59,650 bases of DNA, taken from positions 1 through 59,650 of the forward strand of contig CALEYQ010000066.1 in assembly GCA_937924855.1 (NCBI GenBank), written 5' to 3'. The position numbers were made by a program, and so were the translations under genes. Under the pieces are notes generated by a model. That model was not told the origin of the DNA. It saw only the letters and a list, made by a program, of their open reading frames with translations, and did not search any database. Position 1 is the stretch's first letter, and every line of letters begins with the position of its first letter. Source of the stretch: an uncultured Bacteroidota bacterium (GTDB lineage: Bacteria > Bacteroidota > Bacteroidia > JADZBD01). This document shows positions 8,479 through 16,366 of this stretch, in pieces.

Positions 8479-9453
8479 ATGAGCAAAGGACCTATTTCAA
8501 AATTTATCGATCACCATTACCGTCATTTTAATGCCGCAGCATTGAAAGATGCTGCCATGGGCTATGAAAAACACCTTCTGGAAGGTGGAAAAATGATGAT
8601 AACCCTTGCCGGGGCAATGAGTACGGGGGAACTGGGTTTATCGCTGGCCGAAATGATTCGTCAGGACAAGGTTCAAATAATATCCTGCACCGGGGCAAAT
8701 CTTGAAGAGGACCTCATGAATCTTGTAGCTCATTCGCATTATAAGCGAGTTCCCAACTACAGAGATCTGACCCCTCAGGAGGAATGGGATTTGTTGGAAA
8801 ACGGATTTAACCGGGTAACGGATACCTGCATACCGGAAGAAGAGGCGTTTCGTCGCCTCCAAAAGCACATTTTTAAACTTTGGAAGGAAGCGGAAGACAA
8901 AAAAGAAAGGTACTTTCCTCATGAATTCATGTACAAGATGATATTGAGTGGAGTACTTGAGCAGTATTATGAAATTGATCCGAAAAATTCATGGATGGTA
9001 GCTGCCGCCGAAAAAAACCTTCCCATAATAGTTCCGGGCTGGGAAGATTCCACCATGGGAAATATTTTTGCTTCCTATTGCATTAAAGGCGAACTAACTT
9101 CCACCACGGTAAAAAGCGGCATTGATTACATGTGTTGGCTTTCGGATTGGTATAGGGCCAATTCCGGGGGGAAGGGAGTTGGATTTTTTCAGATTGGGGG
9201 TGGCATTGCCGGAGATTTTCCGATTTGCGTTGTGCCCATGATGTATCAGGATTTAGGCTGGAAGGATGTTCCCTTCTGGAGTTACTTTTGCCAGATTTCT
9301 GATTCCACTACTTCTTACGGAAGCTATTCAGGTGCGGTTCCCAATGAAAAAATAACCTGGGGAAAACTCGACATAACCACGCCTAAGTTTATTGTAGAAA
9401 GTGATGCTACTATAGTAGCTCCTTTAATCTTCAGCTGGATTCTGGGCTGGTAA
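8479..9453 (+). CDS. Deoxyhypusine synthase-like (homospermidine synthase-type) enzyme
   Basis: The 324-residue protein belongs to the deoxyhypusine synthase superfamily, NAD-dependent enzymes that move an aminobutyl group from spermidine. TLAGAMSTGELG, DLMNLVAHSHYKR, IIVPGWEDSTMGN and FFQIGGGIAGDF follow the family order. Near the end TWGKL places Lys296 where eukaryotic DHS has its catalytic imine-forming lysine (WGK), and SDATIVAPL is conserved. Bacteria lack eIF5A, so the acceptor must be something else, such as putrescine (giving homospermidine) or an unknown substrate. No polyamine genes are adjacent. The 3' end overlaps trmB by 30 bases in convergent orientation. Confidence 0.85.
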   Translation: MSKGPISKFIDHHYRHFNAAALKDAAMGYEKHLLEGGKMMITLAGAMSTGELGLSLAEMIRQDKVQIISCTGANLEEDLMNLVAHSHYKRVPNYRDLTPQEEWDLLENGFNRVTDTCIPEEEAFRRLQKHIFKLWKEAEDKKERYFPHEFMYKMILSGVLEQYYEIDPKNSWMVAAAEKNLPIIVPGWEDSTMGNIFASYCIKGELTSTTVKSGIDYMCWLSDWYRANSGGKGVGFFQIGGGIAGDFPICVVPMMYQDLGWKDVPFWSYFCQISDSTTSYGSYSGAVPNEKITWGKLDITTPKFIVESDATIVAPLIFSWILGW

Positions 9454-10119
9454 ACGATCCAGTGAGAAGGAAATGAATTTGATGGGAACCCCTTCCGAAA
9501 GGTAAATACTTTCGTAAAAGGTTTTAATATCTTCCACCCAGGGTCGCCTTCGGGTATCGTTATAAATGTCGGGGGAAAAATCTTTTATTTCCAGGTTCAG
9601 CTTCTCGATTATTCCAAGGGTATATTCATAAAGGATTGCACTATCGGTTTTCAGGTGGATGGCGCCGCCATTCCTTAAGATTTTTTTATAACGGTTCAGA
9701 AACAAAGGATGCGTTAATCTTTTCCTGGGGCGTTCTTTTTGGGGATCCGGGAAAGTAATCCAAATTTCACTGACTTCTCCGGGACCGAAAATCTCCTCGA
9801 TAAAGTCGATTCGGGTTCTCAGGAAAAAGAGATTTCCCAGGTTTTCTTCAAGGCCCTTCCTGGCTCCCACCCACATCCTGTTTCCTTTTACATCCACACC
9901 AATAAAATTCCGGGCAGGAAATTCACGGGCCAGATTGAATGAATACTCGCCTTTTCCGCAGCCCAATTCAAGGGTAATAGGATTGTTGTTTTTAAAAATT
10001 TCAGCAGACCAGCTTCCTTTAAGTCGGAAATTTCGATTAACAAAATCAGCATAAAAGAAAGGAATGGCATTAGGAAAGGTGTCCAGTTCCCGAAAACGCT
10101 GCAGTTTGTTTTTTTTCAC
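9424..10119 (-). CDS. trmB: tRNA (guanine-N7-)-methyltransferase
   Basis: TrmB methylates G46 in the variable loop of tRNAs using SAM. The 231-residue product shows motif I LELGCGKGEYSFNLA, then FIGVDVKGNRMW, the family hallmark WITFPDPQKERPRKRL, and a terminal TFYESIYLSEG. Length is normal. It converges on the deoxyhypusine-synthase-like gene and shares 30 bases with its 3' end. It is separated from the divergent glycosyltransferase gene by 37 bases. Confidence 0.95.
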   Translation of the reverse strand: MKKNKLQRFRELDTFPNAIPFFYADFVNRNFRLKGSWSAEIFKNNNPITLELGCGKGEYSFNLAREFPARNFIGVDVKGNRMWVGARKGLEENLGNLFFLRTRIDFIEEIFGPGEVSEIWITFPDPQKERPRKRLTHPLFLNRYKKILRNGGAIHLKTDSAILYEYTLGIIEKLNLEIKDFSPDIYNDTRRRPWVEDIKTFYESIYLSEGVPIKFISFSLDRLPAQNPAED

Positions 10120-10156
10120 AGTTTAATGCTTTGGCTATCTTTATTTCCTGATCCAA

Positions 10157-11218
10157 ATGTCGAAAAAAAATAAAGTTATTTTATTCGGAATTTTAAACTG
10201 GGGCATGGGGCATGCCACAAGATCCTCGGTTTTAATTGAAAAACTGCAGAAAAACGGGGACAGGGTTGTGGTGCTAGCCGAAGGAAATGCCGCCCGTTAC
10301 ATCAAGCTACGCTTTCCCGAGATTGATGTAAGGAGCTATCCCTTCTTTGAAATGCGGTATTCCCCGGGAGTCTGGTTACTTCCCCGTGTGGGATTTCAGC
10401 TTTTCCCGTTTATTAAATCCCTGAAAAAAGAAAAAAAAATTGCGGAACTCCTGGTAAAGGAGCTCGAACCGGATCTGATTATTTCAGATAACAGATACGG
10501 CTTTTATCATCCCTCCATTCCTTCCTATCTCCTATGTCACCAATTGCATCTTTCCCCTCCCCTGTTAAAAAATACAATCAATAACAGATATCGGAAATGG
10601 CTGGGAAATTTTAATGAGATTTGGGTACCCGATTATCCCGGGTCCGGGAACCTGTCGGGTAATTTGAGCCGATCCATTTACCAAACCCCACCGCTTAAAT
10701 ATATTGGTCCACTTACGGCATTACAAAAGCCTGCTCAGGAGTTCGACAAAGACATTGACGTATTGGGAGTAATTTCCGGTCCGGAGCCCGGCCGGAAGAA
10801 GTTTGAAATCGAAATGAGGAAATTATTTTCCAAATTACAAAGAGATCAGGGCCTGAGAACCCACTTGATTCTTGGGAAATCGTTTTCCGGAATTGGGCCG
10901 GAAAGGGAAAATCCTAACGAAGAAGATTTTGCCGGTCCGGAAAAACTATCGCAGCTGGCAGCAGGGGCGAGATTAATAATTTCCCGATCGGGATATAGTT
11001 CCATAATGGATTATCATATGCTGGAATCTAACTGCCTTATGATACCTACCGCCGGGCAACCCGAGCAGGAATATCTGGCAAACTACCATTATTCGCATGG
11101 GAATATTCATCTGATGCAAGAAAATGAAATGAACCTTTCCGTGGTGGTTAAGGCTTTGGAGACACCCCGAAAAATAATTGTTGAAAACAATAAGGGAATT
11201 AGTCTTTTTGAAGCGTAA
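10157..11218 (+). CDS. Glycosyltransferase, MurG/GT28-like
   Basis: The 353-residue protein has the two-domain GT-B layout. The N-terminal half holds a glycine-rich loop NWGMGHATRS (the GGTGGH equivalent of MurG) and DLIISDNRYG. The C-terminal half holds ARLIISRSGYSSIMD and IPTAGQPEQEYLA, the nucleotide-sugar binding segment of GT28-like enzymes. There is no signal peptide, so it acts on the cytoplasmic face. It is shorter and divergent from true MurG, and the sugar and acceptor cannot be told from sequence. It is convergent with the histidine kinase gene, overlapping by 20 bases. Confidence 0.75.
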   Translation: MSKKNKVILFGILNWGMGHATRSSVLIEKLQKNGDRVVVLAEGNAARYIKLRFPEIDVRSYPFFEMRYSPGVWLLPRVGFQLFPFIKSLKKEKKIAELLVKELEPDLIISDNRYGFYHPSIPSYLLCHQLHLSPPLLKNTINNRYRKWLGNFNEIWVPDYPGSGNLSGNLSRSIYQTPPLKYIGPLTALQKPAQEFDKDIDVLGVISGPEPGRKKFEIEMRKLFSKLQRDQGLRTHLILGKSFSGIGPERENPNEEDFAGPEKLSQLAAGARLIISRSGYSSIMDYHMLESNCLMIPTAGQPEQEYLANYHYSHGNIHLMQENEMNLSVVVKALETPRKIIVENNKGISLFEA

Positions 11219-12230
11219 AAGAAAAAACGCTACCGGCACCTTCGGTTGAAATAACATCAATAGCCTGACGGTGTCCCTCAATAATATGCTTAACAATTGA
11301 AAGTCCGAGGCCGGTTCCACCCAATTCCCGGGAGCGGGAGTTATCAACGCGGTAAAATCGTTCAAAAATCCTGGGCAGATGTTCTTTTTTAATTCCGATC
11401 CCGTTATCTGCAACTTCCACTCTCACCTTTTCCCCCAGGACATCCACCTTTAATCTTGTTTCACCTTCGGGTTTTCCGTATCGAACTGAGTTTACGACCA
11501 GGTTTACCAGCACCTGTCTGATTCTGAATTTATCGGCAAAAACAAAAACAGGCTCCTGGGGAGGATCACGAAAAATGATGTTGATTTTGCTTTCGCGGGA
11601 TCTCAGATCCTGGGCATCAATAACATCCTGAATAAGTTCAACAATATCGAATTTCTCCGGTTCCAATTCAAGTTCACCGGTTTCGAGCTGGGAAATGGTT
11701 TGAAGATCTTCCACTATGGTAATCATTCTATCCACACTTTTTTCGGCTCGTTTCAGGTAATCAACATTTATTCTTTCGTCGTGCAAACCCCCATCCAGGA
11801 GTGTAAGAATGTATCCCTGAATATTGAAAATAGGGGTTTTGAGTTCATGAGAAACGTTTCCAATATACTCTTTGCGATAAGATTCCATTTTTCTAAACTG
11901 TTCGATTTCCATTTTTCTGTTGGAGAAAATTCTTCGGAGTTCAGTTTCCAGATCACGGGAAGCGAATAATGGATTTAACAGGGTTTTACCATGTTCGAGT
12001 TCTTGTTCTCGCACCAGTTTCAAAATTCTTTTCGACTCAAAATAATTATAGCCGGCCAACAATACGGTGATTACAAAAAGAGAGGTAAAAAAAACGAGGA
12101 TTACTAAAACAAAAAGGGATTCTGTAGAGGCCGGAATTTTGTATCGGGCAATAAAATAAGAGCAAACGGCAATAAAAACAGACGCAAGAAAAGCAACGAA
12201 AATTATCCTAAGCCAGGATTTAGCCTTCAT
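11199..12230 (-). CDS. Sensor histidine kinase, PhoR-like
   Basis: The 343-residue kinase has two N-terminal transmembrane segments (about 8-28 and 38-60) with almost no periplasmic loop. An H-box NVSHELKTP follows, with His128 as phospho-acceptor, and then N, G1 and G2 boxes (NLVVNSVRYG, DNGIGI, GGTGLGLSI). It lacks PAS or HAMP domains. The architecture resembles PhoR of PhoR-PhoB pairs, although the tiny loop gives no ligand domain. Its start overlaps the stop of the response-regulator gene by one base (TAATG). The neighbouring DUF47-Pit genes suggest phosphate as the signal, by inference. Confidence 0.92.
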   Translation of the reverse strand: MKAKSWLRIIFVAFLASVFIAVCSYFIARYKIPASTESLFVLVILVFFTSLFVITVLLAGYNYFESKRILKLVREQELEHGKTLLNPLFASRDLETELRRIFSNRKMEIEQFRKMESYRKEYIGNVSHELKTPIFNIQGYILTLLDGGLHDERINVDYLKRAEKSVDRMITIVEDLQTISQLETGELELEPEKFDIVELIQDVIDAQDLRSRESKINIIFRDPPQEPVFVFADKFRIRQVLVNLVVNSVRYGKPEGETRLKVDVLGEKVRVEVADNGIGIKKEHLPRIFERFYRVDNSRSRELGGTGLGLSIVKHIIEGHRQAIDVISTEGAGSVFSFTLQKD

Positions 12231-12898
12231 TAAAATTCGAATTTATAACCTACACCTTTTATGGTTTTAATATAATGGTCGCCGATTTTTTCTCTTATTT
12301 TTCGAACATGAACATCGATTGTCCGGTCGCCTACAACCACATCACCACCCCAAACATTATTAAGGATTTCATCCCTTGAAAAAACTTTGCCGGGTTTGGA
12401 TGAAAGCAATGCCAGAAGTTCAAACTCTTTACGGGGGAGATTAATTTCCACATTACGATGGATGATGATATATTTTTCTTTGTCTATGGAAAGTTCACCA
12501 AGGACAAGCAGACCGTTTTCGGTTTCTGAAAATTTCCTCCGCAACAATCCTTTGATTCGACTGAGAAGGACCTTAGGTTTAATGGGTTTATTAATAAAAT
12601 CATCAGCCCCGGCTTCAAAGCCGCCAATCTGGGCAAAATCTTCATTTCTGGCTGTCAAAAAAGCAATCAGGGGATTTTGCAAATCAGGGATTTTCCGGAG
12701 TTCGGTGCAGGCTTCAATGCCATCCATTCCCGGCATCATTAAATCGAGGATTATCAGGTCAGGTATAACTTCCTTTGCCTTGGCAATCCCATCCAGCCCA
12801 TTTGAAGCCAGAAATACCTTGTACCCTTCCTTTTCAAGGTTATACCGGATAAGTTCGAGAATATCCGGCTCGTCATCCACAATAAGGATTTTAGCCAT
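12230..12898 (-). CDS. Response regulator, OmpR/PhoB family
   Basis: The 222-residue protein has an N-terminal receiver domain with acidic Asp8/Asp9, phospho-acceptor Asp52 in ILDLMMPGMDG and the conserved Lys in FINKPIKP. A C-terminal winged-helix DNA-binding domain ends VGDRTIDVHVRKIREKIG...IKGVGYKF. This is the standard OmpR/PhoB layout. It is the first gene of the operon and is coupled to the kinase by TAATG. Only 35 bases separate it from the Pit stop upstream, so the phosphate genes and this pair could share a transcript. Confidence 0.94.
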   Translation of the reverse strand: MAKILIVDDEPDILELIRYNLEKEGYKVFLASNGLDGIAKAKEVIPDLIILDLMMPGMDGIEACTELRKIPDLQNPLIAFLTARNEDFAQIGGFEAGADDFINKPIKPKVLLSRIKGLLRRKFSETENGLLVLGELSIDKEKYIIIHRNVEINLPRKEFELLALLSSKPGKVFSRDEILNNVWGGDVVVGDRTIDVHVRKIREKIGDHYIKTIKGVGYKFEF

Positions 12899-12933
12899 GG
12901 GTTAAGGGTAAAGTTAATGAAGAAATCGGAGGG

Positions 12934-14070
12934 TTAGGTAAGGAGATGAACAAGCCAATAAAAAAATCCTGCCATGGCGGCAGATACGGGGATAGTAATA
13001 ATCCAGGCCCAGACCAGGTTAATGGTAACTCCCCATCGCACGGCGGAAAGGCGTTTCAGCATTCCCACTCCTATTATGGATCCGGTAATGGTATGTGTGG
13101 TAGACACGGGAATACCCAGGGAGCCGGTTCCAAAAAGTGTTAAGGCCCCACCGGTTTCGGCTGCGAAACCTTCAAAGGGTGTAAGTTTAGTTACTTTCTG
13201 ACCCATGGTTTTTACGATTCTCCAACCGCCGAACATGGTTCCGAAACCAATAGCGAGGTAGCAGGAGATGGGAACCCAGGATGGGATCAGATCTGTAAAT
13301 TTAAGTTCAGGTTTTTTAAGTCCCTGAACTCCCTGAGCCAGGGCATCTTTGTATTCTGCCATTGCAATTTTAAACTCCTGTTCCCTCGGGCCAAAATCAT
13401 TAATAAAGCTCATCAACCAGGATGGAGCGCCTTCTAATTCAGTGGCAGGCAGGTGTGAAAAGGCAATAAAGGCAGCCATCAGAATTCCCATAACTTTCTG
13501 AGCATCGTTACCGCCATGCCCAAGGCTATATGCGGCTGAAGAAACCAGCTGCAGACGACGGAATATTTTATCAACCCTCGACGGGTTCGCCCTTCGGCAC
13601 AAATGCAAGGTAATTACGGCTACAAAATAGGATACTATCATTCCGATCAGGGGAGCCAAAACAATGAATGCAATGGGCTTGAGAACCTTATCCGGTTGGA
13701 TAGAACCAAAACCTGCATGGGCTATAGCGGCACCGGCAAAACCACCGATCAGGGTATGTGAAGAAGAAGAAGGAATGCCATAGTACCATGTAATCAGATT
13801 CCAGGCAATGGCCGCAAGGAGGCCGGCCAGAATTACTTCAAGGGTAATAAAGTCAACTTTTACCGTCTTAGAAACGGTATCAGCCACACTTAATTTAAAA
13901 ATCCAAAAGGCGATGATATTAAATGCCGCTGCCCACAAAACCGCAGTAAACGGAGCGAGCACCCGGGTAGAAACCACGGTGGCAATGGAATTGGCGGCAT
14001 CATGAAATCCGTTAATAAAATCGAAAATCAAAGCCAGAACAATAATCAGCAGAAGGGAATCGATACCCAT
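12934..14070 (-). CDS. pit: Low-affinity inorganic phosphate transporter, Pit family
   Basis: The 378-residue integral membrane protein carries both inverted PiT signatures: GFHDAANSIATVVSTR near the N-terminus and GHGGNDAQKVMG in the middle, plus PVSTTHTITGSIIGVG. Pit proteins carry metal-phosphate complexes with protons across the inner membrane. It lies four bases downstream of the DUF47 gene, the usual pairing in many bacteria, where the PhoU-like DUF47 protein supports Pit function. Length is short of E. coli PitA (499) but normal for this group. Confidence 0.94.
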   Translation of the reverse strand: MGIDSLLLIIVLALIFDFINGFHDAANSIATVVSTRVLAPFTAVLWAAAFNIIAFWIFKLSVADTVSKTVKVDFITLEVILAGLLAAIAWNLITWYYGIPSSSSHTLIGGFAGAAIAHAGFGSIQPDKVLKPIAFIVLAPLIGMIVSYFVAVITLHLCRRANPSRVDKIFRRLQLVSSAAYSLGHGGNDAQKVMGILMAAFIAFSHLPATELEGAPSWLMSFINDFGPREQEFKIAMAEYKDALAQGVQGLKKPELKFTDLIPSWVPISCYLAIGFGTMFGGWRIVKTMGQKVTKLTPFEGFAAETGGALTLFGTGSLGIPVSTTHTITGSIIGVGMLKRLSAVRWGVTINLVWAWIITIPVSAAMAGFFYWLVHLLT

Positions 14071-14074
14071 AGGA

Positions 14075-14716
14075 TCAGGCGTTTTTCACCAAAATAGATT
14101 CCAGAACATTGGCCGCATCCTCGCACTTATCCGTGGCGGTTTCAAGGGCAGAAAGCACTTCCTTGTATTTGATTACCATTACGGCATTTTGCTCTTCTTC
14201 AAAAAGTTTGGCTATCGCCATATCGAAAATATCGTCGGCATGGTTTTCAATGCTGTTGATGCGCACACAGGCTTCCTTAATTTTTCCTATATTCTTCAGG
14301 TTCCTCAACTCGTTAATTGCACGGTGTAGTTCGCGTGAGCCTTCCAGGATTAATTCAGACAGTTTAATTATGGAGGGACTGATTTTATCAACCTTATAGA
14401 GCTGGATTCGTTTGGCCGACCCATGGATATAATCTACGATATCATCAATGGAGGAGGTCAGGGCGTGAATGTCTTCACGATCAAAAGGAGTAATAAAATT
14501 GGTAGAAAGTTCATTGAAAATCTCATGGGAAATGGCATCGCCTGCATGTTCCAGATTTTCTATTTCCTTTATTAATCTTGTTCTTTCATCCGCATCGGGG
14601 GTATTCACCATTTTCACGAGTAATTCAGAAATCGACAACAGATTTCCGGAACCCCTTTCGAAAAGGGAAAAAAACTTTTTATCCTGGGGGATAAAAATCT
14701 TCAAAAAACTAGCCAT
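14075..14716 (-). CDS. DUF47 (PhoU-like) Pit-accessory protein
   Basis: The 213-residue all-helical protein belongs to DUF47, a PhoU relative: IPQDKKFFSLFERGS near the start, IENLEHAGDAISHEI and EDIHALTSSIDDIVD, the last with the acidic metal-binding E-D...D pattern, in the middle. It is placed directly before pit with a four-base gap, and family members are thought to regulate or assist Pit transport. No signal peptide, so cytoplasmic. Confidence 0.92.
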   Translation of the reverse strand: MASFLKIFIPQDKKFFSLFERGSGNLLSISELLVKMVNTPDADERTRLIKEIENLEHAGDAISHEIFNELSTNFITPFDREDIHALTSSIDDIVDYIHGSAKRIQLYKVDKISPSIIKLSELILEGSRELHRAINELRNLKNIGKIKEACVRINSIENHADDIFDMAIAKLFEEEQNAVMVIKYKEVLSALETATDKCEDAANVLESILVKNA

Positions 14717-14793
14717 GTAAACAGGTATTAATAGAAAGGCAAAGCTGACCTATTTCAGGAAAATCAATGTTAAGGGAATGTTAAATCCTTAGG

Positions 14794-15297
14794 TCAGGGA
14801 GTAAAAGGCGGGGAAGTAATGACGTTGCTCTTATTTAGAGCCCGGTCGTAAATGAAGCATTCGAACCGGTATTTGGTATGCCCGGGAACATAATATGGGG
14901 CGTACATGCGGGAGTGGATTTCCCCCTTTACGGCCTTGCTGTTATCCTTTTTGAGAACCCGTGGGAATCGGAAGTTCCATTCCAGCAAATCACCATTATT
15001 AGGGAAATTGGTTACAAAGGGAACCCATTGTCCGGTGGCGGTATCGAGGTATAAGTATTTCAGCCTCAGGTTAAAATGATAGTTGCCGCCCTGGTGGAAA
15101 GGAGAATTGGTATCTTTGGAGGAGAGTCCGAGATCGCCATCGCCATCGGTAAAATTGATGACAAATTCAGCCGAGTCGTTTCCGTAGCGGATGTATTGGT
15201 TGAATTCAATAGCCGGTTCGTTGGGAAAGGACTCGTCCTTGATACAACCTGCTAATAAAAACACGGCTACAACACTAAGGAAGGCAAAACGTTGCAT
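14794..15297 (-). CDS. Hypothetical lipoprotein
   Basis: The 167-residue product has a clear lipoprotein signal (hydrophobic stretch, then LLAGC with Cys18). It contains NFTDGDGDLGLS, a motif common in a family of small Bacteroidota lipoproteins with a single beta-sandwich-like domain; the acidic DGDGD loop may bind calcium. No enzyme motif is visible. It stands alone between the phosphate genes and a divergent LuxE-like gene and has its own TAAATTTG box four bases upstream. Confidence 0.75.
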   Translation of the reverse strand: MQRFAFLSVVAVFLLAGCIKDESFPNEPAIEFNQYIRYGNDSAEFVINFTDGDGDLGLSSKDTNSPFHQGGNYHFNLRLKYLYLDTATGQWVPFVTNFPNNGDLLEWNFRFPRVLKKDNSKAVKGEIHSRMYAPYYVPGHTKYRFECFIYDRALNKSNVITSPPFTP

Positions 15298-15301
15298 ACT
15301 T

Positions 15302-15309
15302 CAAATTTA
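15302..15309 (-). promoter_or_regulatory. -7 promoter box (TAAATTTG on the minus strand)
   Basis: Perfect TAnnTTTG on the minus strand only four bases before the lipoprotein ATG, so the transcript would be leaderless or nearly so. Confidence 0.4.
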
Positions 15310-15352
15310 CAAATTCCGGTGAATTTTACCACCAATAATCGGAACGCATAAA

Positions 15353-16363
15353 ATGGGAAAAAATTTTAGTCCCGCAAAACTGGTAAAGGACTTTATTGGC
15401 CAGGCAGGGGAAGAAGGTGATTTTAGCGAATTGGCTATCAGGGTATTCCGTCACCAGGCCGAAAATTGCCCTGTTTACCGGGAATTCCTTGAGCTCCTGA
15501 AAATCGATCCCAAAAAAATCAATGACCCGGAAAAAATCCCTTTTCTCCCCATTTCGTTTTTCCGCAGCCATAGGGTTGAATGCGAACCTGTGACCCCGTC
15601 ACCCCTGATATTTGAAAGCAGTGGAACCACAGGCCAAAACATTTCCCGGCATTTTGTCAGTGATCCGGATGTTTATGAATTATCCCTGAGCGAAGGATTT
15701 AAAATTTTCGCCGGGGATCCGAAAAATTTTATTTTTCTCAGTCTTTTACCGGGTTACCTGGAAAGAGGAAATTCCTCTCTTGTTTATATGATAAATCATT
15801 TAATGAAGAAAGGGGGAAATGATGAATCGGGCTTTTATTTGAATAATTTCCGGGAGCTTGCTGAAAAACTGATCACGCTGGAAAAATCAGGAAAAAAAAT
15901 TATTCTTTTCGGAGTTTCATATGCATTATTACGGTTTTCGGAGCAATTCCCGATACCCTTAAAGAACACTATGGTTGTTGAAACGGGAGGCATGAAAGGA
16001 ATGGAAAAAGAAATGGTCCGGGAAGAATTGCATGGAATATTGTCGGAGCGATTCAAATTGAAAGGTATTTCATCAGAATATGGAATGACTGAGTTATTTT
16101 CCCAGGCATGGTCGGCTGAAGGGGGAATTTTTAAAACTCCTCCCTGGATGCGGGTCCTGATTCGCGATCCGGAAACCCCAAACGATTACATACATGCGCC
16201 GGGAAAAACCGGAGGGATAAATGTCATAGACCTGGCCAATGTTAACTCTTGCAGTTTTATTGCAACCATGGATCTGGGGCGACTGGAGAAGCCGGGGGGA
16301 TTTGAGGTAATGGGGAGGTACGACAACAGCGATCTCCGTGGCTGCAACCTGTTGGCCGTTTGA
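15353..16363 (+). CDS. LuxE-like acyl-protein synthetase / acyltransferase
   Basis: The 336-residue protein resembles the LuxE acyl-protein synthetase branch of the adenylate-forming superfamily. It has an FESSGTTGQNISRHFV loop like the A3 phosphate-binding motif and a SSEYGMTELFSQA segment like A5. LuxE activates fatty acids and passes them to LuxC; here no luxC or luxD homologue is near. In non-luminous bacteria such proteins often occur in polysaccharide or lipid gene sets. The acyl substrate is unknown. The ATG at 15353 is the only reasonable start. It ends four bases from the convergent tyrS stop. Confidence 0.72.
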   Translation: MGKNFSPAKLVKDFIGQAGEEGDFSELAIRVFRHQAENCPVYREFLELLKIDPKKINDPEKIPFLPISFFRSHRVECEPVTPSPLIFESSGTTGQNISRHFVSDPDVYELSLSEGFKIFAGDPKNFIFLSLLPGYLERGNSSLVYMINHLMKKGGNDESGFYLNNFRELAEKLITLEKSGKKIILFGVSYALLRFSEQFPIPLKNTMVVETGGMKGMEKEMVREELHGILSERFKLKGISSEYGMTELFSQAWSAEGGIFKTPPWMRVLIRDPETPNDYIHAPGKTGGINVIDLANVNSCSFIATMDLGRLEKPGGFEVMGRYDNSDLRGCNLLAV

Positions 16364-16366
16364 ATA

